From: Halobacteriales archaeon QH_10_65_19
Lineage (GTDB): Archaea; Halobacteriota; Halobacteria; Halobacteriales; Haloarculaceae
Length of the DNA stretch: 10,721 bases
Assembly: GCA_003022085.1 (NCBI GenBank)
Contig: PXQK01000069.1
Span: 1-10,721, forward strand
Direction of reading: 5' to 3'
The notes beneath the pieces are model-generated. The model did not search any database, was not told the DNA's origin, and saw only the letters and a list, made by a program, of their open reading frames with translations. A program made the position numbers and the translations under genes. Below, one piece after another: positions 5,654 to 10,721 of this stretch. Each line of letters begins with the position of its first letter. Within the stretch, counting starts at the first letter, position 1.

Positions 5654-6666
5654 TCAGTCGTCGTTCGCGTCGAGGTTCCCCTGTTTGATCTGTTCGGCGG
5701 CCTGCTCCATCTCCTCGAGGTCCACCTCGGCCTCTCTGTCGATCTCGCCGAGGATCTCCTCGATGTCGTCGAGGCCGAGCAGCTTCCGCGTCTCCGCGTC
5801 GAACTCTCCGCCTTCGAGGACGTGGCCGTTCTCCTTGGCGTCGCTGCCCTGGAGGTGCTGGCCGTACCGGCCGACCAGCGAGGTGAGCTCCTGGGGCAGG
5901 ACGAACTTCGTGGACTCGCCCTTGCCGATCTCCTCCAGGGTCTCCATGCCGCGCTCGATGACCGCGCGTTCGCCCATCGAATCTGGCTCTGCTTTTCACC
6001 CTGCGCGCGGATGATGTTGGACTGCTTGTCACCCTGGGCCTGCTCGATGGCACTCCGGCGCTCGCCCTGCGCTTCGAGAATCATCGCACGGCGGCGGCGC
6101 TCTGCGGAGGTCTGCTGCTCCATCGCCCCCTGGACCTCGGGGCTGGGGTTGACCTCGCGTACCTCGACCGACTCGACGCGGATCCCCCACTCGTCGGTCG
6201 GCTCATCGAGCTCCGTCCGGATGCGGGCGTTGATCTCCGACCGCTTCGAGAGCGTGTCGTCCAGTTCCAGGTCGCCCAGCACCGCCCGGAGGGTGGTCTG
6301 TGCGAGGTTCGACACCGCAACCTTGTAGTTGTCCACCTCGAGGAACGCCTTCCTGGCGTCCATCACGCGGATGTAGACCACTGCGTCGGCGGTCACCGGC
6401 GAGTTGTCCCGCGTGATCGCCTCCTGCTGGGGGACGTCCATTGTCTCGGTCCGCATGTCGAACGTGTACGTCCGGGAGACGAACGGGAGGACGAAGTTGA
6501 TCCCCGGTTCCAGCAGCCGCTGGTACTTGCCGAACACTGTCAGCGCGCGCTTCTCGTAGGCGTTGACAATCACGACCGACTGCCAGACAGTGACGGCCAC
6601 GAGCGCGAACAGGGCCAGCGCTACGACACCCCGGAGCATCTCGGCTGACTGTAGAAGTACGTCCAT
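5654..6666 (-). pseudogene. SPFH/band-7 (stomatin/prohibitin-like) membrane protein, disrupted by an internal deletion
   Basis: The ATG at 6666 starts MDVLLQSAEMLRG and a single N-terminal helix (about residues 11-35), followed by a classic SPFH domain: YEKRALTVFGKYQRLLEPGI, MDVPQQEAITRDNSPVTADA and WGIRVESVEVREVNPSPEVQ. The start of the coiled-coil region carries MEQQTSAERRRRAMILEAQG. The frame breaks after EKQSQI, at about 5978-5986. The family sequence resumes in another frame with SMGERAVIERGMETLEEIGK and continues to LGLDDIEEILGEIDREAEVD and the stop at 5654. About 18-20 residues expected at the junction (LEAQGDAISTVLRAKSAE-like) are missing. Unshifted translation would run to 5641 with a basic Arg/Ser-rich tail unlike haloarchaeal protein. 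A TATA-like CTACTTAGG sits about 25 nt before the ATG. No NfeD partner gene is adjacent. Confidence 0.82.
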
Positions 6667-6686
6667 ACACACGTTACGGCTGTGCA

Positions 6687-6695
6687 CCTAAGTAG
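6687..6695 (-). promoter_or_regulatory. TATA-like box for the SPFH gene
   Basis: On the minus strand CTACTTAGG is centred about 25 nt before the ATG at 6666. This favours that ATG over the in-frame ATG at 6687, which would place the box inside the coding sequence. Confidence 0.45.
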
Positions 6696-6714
6696 TACCG
6701 GGAAATGGATGCAC

Positions 6715-8193
6715 TCACCCGCGTCCGGGGTCGTCCCCTGCCTCCCGAACCGTCACACCGTCGGGCAGCGCGCCCAGTGCAGTCTCCGGCCAGCCGTCGT
6801 GGAGCACGGTCACCGACAGGTCGGGGTTCGCCTCGGCCAGCGACGCCACCCCCCGGGCCGCGGCCTCGTACGCGGCAGGGTTCAGCCGGTCGGGCATCTG
6901 TGCCGTGAGCGGGTAGACCTCCGAGAGCGCCGGCGGGACGGGGCCGAACGGCGGCAGCAGCCGCCAGTACGCGTCGTACGTCCGGTCGAGTTCGCCCGAT
7001 CCCAGGAGTACCTCCCCCGAGACGTCGAGGCGTCCCAGGCGTTCGTGGTGGCGCTGCACCTCGGGACGGCGGGAGCTGTCCACCGAGAGGTAGAAGAACG
7101 CGTCCTTCGAGACCGGGTCGGTGGCTTTGAGCTGGTCGGCGGCGTCCAGCAGGGCGCGGTAGCCGTCGACCATCGCCGGGTGACTCCGGGCACGGGCCTC
7201 TACGAGCTCCAGCAGCGTTCCCCCGCGGATCGCGTCCCTGACGCGCCGGATCTCCGCGAATGACACCGCAAGGTTGTGGTCGGCGAGCAGCCGGTGGCGG
7301 CGGGATTCCCCGGTGTCTCGGAGTCCTTCCGGGGTGTGCTCGCGGCAGACCGGGCAGGCACAGGGCAGCTCCGTGAGCTCTTCGAGGTGCTCGGTGCCCC
7401 GCACGGTCAGGTACCGGTCGTCGCGGGCGTACAGGGCGTAGGCAGCCGAGTCGAACAGGTCACAGCCCAGCGCCGCGGCGAGCGCGAAGGTCATCGGATG
7501 GCCCGCGCCGAACAGGTGGACCGGCGCGTCCTCGGGGAGCCCGCGTTTCGACGCCGCAACGACCTCGACGAGGTCCGCGTAGCGGTACTCGTTCATCAGC
7601 GGGACGACCGCACCGACCGGGTAGAGGGAGAGTCCGGTTTCGGCTGCCTCCCGCGCCGCCCGCTCGCGCAGGTCCGGGTACGTCGAGCCCTGTATCGGCG
7701 CGCTCACGAGCATCTCGCCGGTGTCCATCCCTGCCGCCGTTTCGAGGCGCTCCTGTGTGGTTGCCCGCTCCTTTTCGGCCTGCTCTCTCGGCGCGCCCGG
7801 CGGGGTGGGGATGTCGACAGGCGTGGCGATATCTGCGCCGATCTCGCGCTGGAACTGAAGTATCTCGCGGGTCGTCACGCCGATGTCGCCGTACTCCGCG
7901 AGCTGGAACGAGCCCGAGTCGGTCATGATCGCCCCTGGAAAGGAGAGCATCTCGTGGAGGCCCTGCTCCAGCGCCGGCTCGCGCAGGTCGTCGCTACCCT
8001 TGAGGATGTAGCTGTTCGTGATGAGGATCTGCGCGCCGTGCGTGTCGGAAAGCTCCGCCGGCGAGATGGTCTGGACGTGGGGATTGACGACCGGCAGCAG
8101 TGCCGGCGTCTCCACGGTCACCTCCGCCCGGGGAACGGTCAGCTCGCCTACCCGGCCCGCGGCGTCGTAGTCCCGCACCTCGAAAGAACTCAT
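6715..8193 (-). CDS. tgtA: tRNA-guanine(15) transglycosylase (archaeosine pathway)
   Basis: This 492-residue enzyme exchanges guanine-15 in the D-loop of archaeal tRNAs for preQ0, the first tRNA-bound step to archaeosine. Family motifs are clear: [17 protein letters not shown] at about 90-106 (Asp92), TPVDIPTPP at 124-132, and the substrate segment [19 protein letters not shown]. The active-site loop [20 protein letters not shown] is followed by LFDSAAY with Asp248, equivalent to the nucleophile near 249 in characterised archaeal TGTs. Zinc ligands are Cys278, Cys280, Cys283 and His306 (C-x-C-x2-C-x22-H). After the catalytic domain comes the start of the archaeal C-terminal extension ([20 protein letters not shown] onward). 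Length fits haloarchaeal TgtA and no internal loss is seen. The archaeosine synthase gene that sometimes neighbours tgtA is absent here. The ATG at 8193 gives [20 protein letters not shown], a standard N-terminus. Confidence 0.95.
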   Translation of the reverse strand: MSSFEVRDYDAAGRVGELTVPRAEVTVETPALLPVVNPHVQTISPAELSDTHGAQILITNSYILKGSDDLREPALEQGLHEMLSFPGAIMTDSGSFQLAEYGDIGVTTREILQFQREIGADIATPVDIPTPPGAPREQAEKERATTQERLETAAGMDTGEMLVSAPIQGSTYPDLRERAAREAAETGLSLYPVGAVVPLMNEYRYADLVEVVAASKRGLPEDAPVHLFGAGHPMTFALAAALGCDLFDSAAYALYARDDRYLTVRGTEHLEELTELPCACPVCREHTPEGLRDTGESRRHRLLADHNLAVSFAEIRRVRDAIRGGTLLELVEARARSHPAMVDGYRALLDAADQLKATDPVSKDAFFYLSVDSSRRPEVQRHHERLGRLDVSGEVLLGSGELDRTYDAYWRLLPPFGPVPPALSEVYPLTAQMPDRLNPAAYEAAARGVASLAEANPDLSVTVLHDGWPETALGALPDGVTVREAGDDPGRG

Positions 8194-8216
8194 TGCCCGC
8201 TCTACGGGCAGGCCCG

Positions 8217-8225
8217 GGGGTAAGG
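8217..8225 (-). promoter_or_regulatory. Possible TATA-like box for tgtA
   Basis: On the minus strand this is the AT-richer stretch ATCCTTACC, about 28 nt before the tgtA ATG, in the 77-bp gap after the broken Nudix gene. The match is weak but the spacing is right for a leaderless message. Confidence 0.3.
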
Positions 8226-8270
8226 ATTGCGTTCCCGGGGCTGTGGCCCGGTCGGCCGCCCCGGTATCGT

Positions 8271-8751
8271 CTACGGACCGAACAGCTCGTAGTAACAGAT
8301 ACCGAACGCCGACCGGCCGTCCCTGAGTTCGCCATCCCGCACCTCCGCGAGCAGGTTCTTGAAGTCGGCGGTCCCCACCTCGATCGATTCGTCGGCGTCG
8401 AGGGACTGGTCGCCCGCCCGCTCACAGCCCTCCGCGACGAAGTAGTGGAACACCGAATCGGCGTAGCCGTTAGCGGGTTCGACGGTCGTCAGGTGCGTCG
8501 CGTCGCCGGCCTTGTGTCCGGTCTCCTCCCGAAGTTCGCGGTCCACCGCAACGGCGGGTTCCTCTCCCGGTTATGACGACCACCTCGCCGTCGGCCCGGA
8601 ACGGGAGGACGACAACACTCTCGGTCTCCGAGAGGTAGTCGAACTCCGCCTCAGTGCCGTCGGGCAGCCTGACCGACTGGGTGACAACGTCGAACCCCTC
8701 GCAGCTGTAGGCGACCTCCTCGGAGAGCGTCTCCCAGGCGAGATCTGACAT
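8271..8751 (-). pseudogene. Second Nudix hydrolase gene, disrupted within the Nudix box
   Basis: From the ATG at 8751 the protein reads MSDLAWETLSEEVAYSCEGF and continues to LSETESVVVLPFRADGEVVV, the first strands of an ADP-ribose pyrophosphatase-like Nudix enzyme. After VVVI, at about 8566-8574, the frame is wrong. In another frame the sequence resumes PGEEPAVAVDRELREETGHK and runs in good family sequence to [11 protein letters not shown] at the stop, 8271-8273. The missing part is the EEWRQAVxRxxxxLPAGxVE segment normally between these strands, about 20 residues that include the invariant first Gly of the Nudix box. The second half of the box, RELREETGH, survives. The 5' frame alone ends at 8470 with an Arg/Gly-rich tail, and the 3' part alone lacks the first strands. 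The downstream neighbour tgtA is intact. Confidence 0.82.
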
Positions 8752-8772
8752 GCCCGCCACTCCGGTCGCCCG

Positions 8773-8782
8773 CCCGAAAAGA
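8773..8782 (-). promoter_or_regulatory. TATA-like box for the broken Nudix gene
   Basis: On the minus strand ACTCTTTTCG is centred about 27 nt before the ATG at 8751, in the 61-bp gap after the lipoprotein gene. It supports the ATG at 8751 over the in-frame GTG at 8760. Confidence 0.35.
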
Positions 8783-8812
8783 GTGTGGGGCGGTCATTGC
8801 GGACACTGTCGG

Positions 8813-10093
8813 TCAGTCGGGGAGAGTGTAGGCCTCGACGCTGGCGTCACCGAACATCACCAGCATGTCGTCGCTCCCGTCACCGGTGAGGTCCGTCAGG
8901 AGCGGCCTGGTGTACGCCTCCGTCCCCAAAGAGTGTTCGAGTTCGGCGTTCCCCCGGTCGGGGTCGATCAGGCCGAGCGTGCCGTCGTAGCTGAGCGACG
9001 CCACCACGGGCTGTCCCTCGGGCCCGTTTGTTCCCACGACCGGCCCGTTTGCCGGCGCGTCGGTCGCGACCGAGTCCACGGTCCAGGTGACGCTCCCGTC
9101 CTCGGGGTCTACTGCGTGGACGACCCCGTTCCCCTCGGTCGCGTAGAGCCGTTCGGAGTCGCTGTCGCCGAGGAGTCCCCGGTCGGCGAGCGGTTCCGAC
9201 CAGCGGACGTCACCGCTGGCGCCGTCGACCGCCGCGACGTTGCCGTCCCACGTCGAAAGAACGATGTCCCGGCCCTCCTCCCTGTCGATGCTCGACAGCT
9301 CTCTGCCGCCGGTCTCGAACTCCGTCCGCCAGCGGGGCTCGCCGTCGATTCCGAAGGCGAGCACCCAGCCACTCTTGATGTCGGTCGTCACGACGACCTC
9401 CACCGACCCGTCGCCGTCGACATCCCGGACGACCGGCGCCGGATAGACGACGCCGTCGACCGCGCGGGTCCAGGCCCTCGACCCGTCGGGGCGTGCCACC
9501 ACGAGGTTGCCGCTGTTGTCCACCACGACGATCCGCCGGCTTCCGTCCGCGAGCTCCGGGGAGACGACCGGCGCTCCGTACGGCACCGATTCGATGAGGT
9601 CCGCCTCGAAGCGGGGCTCGCCCGTTCCGGCGCTGTAAGCGACGACCTCTTTCTGGATCGTCGCAACGAGAAACACCTGCTCCCCGTCGATGGTGCCGGC
9701 GGCCACGTCGCCGACCGAGTGAGGGTCACACGCCTCCGCCGGGAGGTCCCTGCTCCACCGCTTCTCGCCGTCCCCGTCGACCGCGAGCAGTCCACAGCCC
9801 GGTACGTCCGGCCGCTCGCTGCGGGGGACGCCCACGACTGGCTCCCCATCCACCCGGACGACTCCCATCCTGTGGTGGTTCGTCCCGTACTCTGTCGGCG
9901 TGCCGGCAGACCAGAGCCGGTCGAGGCCGTTGCTCTCCCCGCCGGCTGACTCCCCTCCCTCTGGCTCGTCGCCCGACTCCCCGCCGCCTGAATCTCCGGT
10001 GTCGAGCAGGCTTGTACAGCCGGCGAGAAACGCGCCACCCGCTGTTCCGAGCGCTGTGAGAACCTGCCGACGCGCCGGACGTCTCTCGTTCAC
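8813..10093 (-). CDS. Tat-exported lipoprotein with a seven-repeat PQQ-like beta-propeller
   Basis: This 426-residue protein starts with a twin-arginine signal (PARRQVLTALGTAGGAFLAGC). The motif is Arg8-Arg9-Gln-Val-Leu and the lipobox LAGC places the lipid anchor on Cys26. A Gly/Ser/Glu-rich linker (about 27-56) then leads to a repeat domain. Seven PQQ-like repeats are readable near residues 101, 150, 197, 244, 286, 325 and 373, for example LLAVDGDGEKRW, VLAFGIDGEPRW and VHAVDPEDGSVTW, implying a seven-bladed propeller. Two FG-GAP/VCBS-like Asp-rich loops (DVDGDGSVEVVV and DLTGDGSDDMLV) could bind Ca2+. The protein should be folded in the cytoplasm, exported and anchored outside the membrane. 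Ligand and function are unknown; BamB-like scaffolding or a sugar/quinoprotein-type fold without enzyme residues are possibilities. The start is GTG at 10093. Confidence 0.88.
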   Translation of the reverse strand: MNERRPARRQVLTALGTAGGAFLAGCTSLLDTGDSGGGESGDEPEGGESAGGESNGLDRLWSAGTPTEYGTNHHRMGVVRVDGEPVVGVPRSERPDVPGCGLLAVDGDGEKRWSRDLPAEACDPHSVGDVAAGTIDGEQVFLVATIQKEVVAYSAGTGEPRFEADLIESVPYGAPVVSPELADGSRRIVVVDNSGNLVVARPDGSRAWTRAVDGVVYPAPVVRDVDGDGSVEVVVTTDIKSGWVLAFGIDGEPRWRTEFETGGRELSSIDREEGRDIVLSTWDGNVAAVDGASGDVRWSEPLADRGLLGDSDSERLYATEGNGVVHAVDPEDGSVTWTVDSVATDAPANGPVVGTNGPEGQPVVASLSYDGTLGLIDPDRGNAELEHSLGTEAYTRPLLTDLTGDGSDDMLVMFGDASVEAYTLPD

Positions 10094-10183
10094 GCCGTCC
10101 CGTAGGGTCCTCGGCTATTCAGGGCTGTCGAACACCGACTGCTCGGGGAGCTTCGCTCCGCTCTGTTCGCCGCGCGGAGGCTG
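10094..10183. other. Short intergenic region with a hairpin
   Basis: This 90-bp gap separates the zinc-finger gene from the lipoprotein gene on the same strand. It contains a 5-bp inverted repeat, GGAGC-TTC-GCTCC (10147-10159). A weak AT-rich GAATAG (minus strand, 10114-10119), about 24 nt before the lipoprotein GTG, may be its TATA element. No gene is seen. Confidence 0.3.
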
Positions 10184-10342
10184 TCACGCCGCGTTCCGGA
10201 CGTTCGTTTTGCCACACTCGGGGCACTGTGTCAGCGTCCCGAGTGACGGATGGTACACCGATGCCCACGCCTCGTCGTCCGACGACGCCTCGAACCCACA
10301 GTCGTAACACCGTTTGCGTGTCGCTGCTGAGGCTGGCGCCAT
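10184..10342 (-). CDS. CPxCG-related small zinc-finger protein
   Basis: This 52-residue protein begins MAPASAATRKRCYDCGFEAS and ends LTQCPECGKTNVRNAA. It has two Cys pairs, CYDCG (Cys12/Cys15) and CPECG (Cys40/Cys43), which should bind one zinc in a zinc-ribbon. Haloarchaea encode many such CPxCG microproteins, several of which affect stress responses, growth or biofilm formation, but the partner of this one is unknown. The gene is too short to prove from composition alone; the two metal-binding pairs plus a well-placed TATA box 27 nt before the ATG at 10342 support it. The same frame stays open upstream to 10513, but that extension lacks promoter support and family character. Confidence 0.78.
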   Translation of the reverse strand: MAPASAATRKRCYDCGFEASSDDEAWASVYHPSLGTLTQCPECGKTNVRNAA

Positions 10343-10364
10343 GCTGTGTGGTACAGGGTGACAC

Positions 10365-10373
10365 GGTATAAGC
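10365..10373 (-). promoter_or_regulatory. TATA box for the zinc-finger gene
   Basis: On the minus strand the sequence is GCTTATACC, preceded by an A-rich stretch (AAAAAC) in the BRE position. Its centre lies 27 nt before the ATG at 10342, so the transcript should be leaderless. Confidence 0.6.
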
Positions 10374-10448
10374 GTTTTTGACGAATGATGGACACAACGG
10401 TCCCACCAGGCGTTGCCGTTCAGCACCGCGTCCGGGGCACGGAGAATG

Positions 10449-10619
10449 TCACTTCTCCATTTCTTCGTAGGCCTCCTCGTAGCGATCCATCGCCATCTCT
10501 TCGGTGCGATCAATCAGGAGCGCGGCACTCTGGACGTGGAGCTCCTCCCGTTTGTCGCCGCCCTCCCCGTGACCGGCAGCGAGCGCCTCGGTGAGACGGA
10601 CCGCGAGCGGACGGTATCT
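10449..10619 (-). pseudogene. 3' remnant of an unidentified haloarchaeal gene, 5' truncated
   Basis: Reading leftwards to the TGA at 10449-10451, the frame gives YRPLAVRLTEALAAGHGEGG, then DKREELHVQSAALLIDRTEE and MAMDRYEEAYEEMEK at the C-terminus. This acidic, helical sequence looks like real haloarchaeal protein rather than a shadow frame. No ATG, GTG or TTG start lies in this frame upstream of the internal Met codons, and beyond about 10619 the sequence becomes palindrome-rich intergenic DNA. The gene therefore seems to have lost its 5' part by rearrangement, unless an upstream frameshift hides it. I do not recognise the family. Confidence 0.45.
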
Positions 10620-10660
10620 TCGCGGGCACAGCGAGCAAAGGCCAGCGAGTCCCGGATGGT

Positions 10661-10721
10661 GAACGGAGCGAAGTCGTTCGAAAATCTTCGATTTTCGTGA
10701 TCACGAGAATCTTCGATTCTC
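10661..10721. repeat. Cluster of adjacent palindromes at the window end
   Basis: In 61 bp there are four abutting inverted repeats: GAACG with CGTTC (10661-10665 and 10675-10679); CGAAAATC-TTC-GATTTTCG (10679-10697); the perfect palindrome CGTGATCACG (10696-10705); and GAGAATC-TTC-GATTCTC (10705-10721). The two long ones are copies of each other, 25 bp centre to centre, differing by one compensated base pair. The array continues past the window edge. Confidence 0.65.

Noticed and set aside
5975..5986. Explaining the SPFH break as a single-base sequencing error or programmed frameshift
   Set aside because: Joining the two frames directly still leaves conserved coiled-coil residues missing, so a one-base slip does not restore the family sequence.
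4005..6053. A 682-residue open frame on the minus strand across the MATE gene
   Set aside because: It is Arg/Asp/Gly-rich low-complexity sequence antisense to a clear MATE transporter, a common artefact of GC-rich haloarchaeal codon usage.
6715..8193. Internal deletion in tgtA like those in its neighbours
   Set aside because: All catalytic and zinc-binding motifs are present in order, and length fits haloarchaeal TgtA.
8750..9949. A 399-residue plus-strand open frame opposite the lipoprotein
   Set aside because: The minus strand carries a Tat signal, a lipobox and regular propeller repeats; the plus frame shows no family features.
1..10721. CRISPR array, tRNA or rRNA gene, or insertion sequence
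   Set aside because: I saw no regularly spaced repeat array, no cloverleaf-like sequence with CCA-end signatures, and no transposase-like protein.

Overview
The window looks like chromosomal DNA of a halophilic archaeon (class Halobacteria). It is GC-rich. The real proteins are strongly acidic (Asp/Glu-rich), several genes start with GTG, and AT-rich TATA-like boxes lie about 25-29 nt upstream of many start codons, the leaderless arrangement usual in haloarchaea. It encodes an archaeal-type tRNA-guanine(15) transglycosylase (TgtA, archaeosine pathway), a Tat lipoprotein and a small CPxCG zinc-finger protein. I see no rRNA, tRNA, CRISPR array or transposase. Identifications come from reading motifs by eye, without database searches.

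Layout. 1-131: intergenic edge with a short imperfect repeat. 132-1853 (minus): a DUF92 membrane protein (VTE6/prenyl-phosphate-kinase superfamily) followed by a GNAT acetyltransferase. 1967-2575 (plus), divergent from DUF92: a short cis-prenyltransferase-family protein lacking the catalytic N-terminal motif. 2687-3873 (minus): a DUF5809-like protein, a Nudix hydrolase coupled to it through an ATGA overlap, and a broken rhodanese gene with its own TATA box. 4008-5609 (plus): a MATE-family exporter. 5654-10093 (minus): a seven-repeat beta-propeller Tat lipoprotein, a broken Nudix gene, tgtA and a broken SPFH/band-7 (stomatin-like) gene. 10184-10342 (minus): a 52-residue zinc-finger microprotein. 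10449-about 10619 (minus): the 3' remnant of an unidentified gene, beside a cluster of palindromes that runs off the window.

Two themes stand out. First, DUF92 and the non-catalytic-looking cis-prenyltransferase homologue share a 113-bp divergent promoter region, which suggests a joint role in polyprenol or isoprenoid-phosphate metabolism. Second, three genes (rhodanese, SPFH, second Nudix) have the same kind of damage. Each has clean family sequence on both sides of a junction, but an internal block that the family normally has (catalytic in two of the three) is missing and the frame changes. These are internal deletions, not single-base errors. They indicate either real gene decay or systematic loss during sequencing or assembly; comparison with raw reads would decide.
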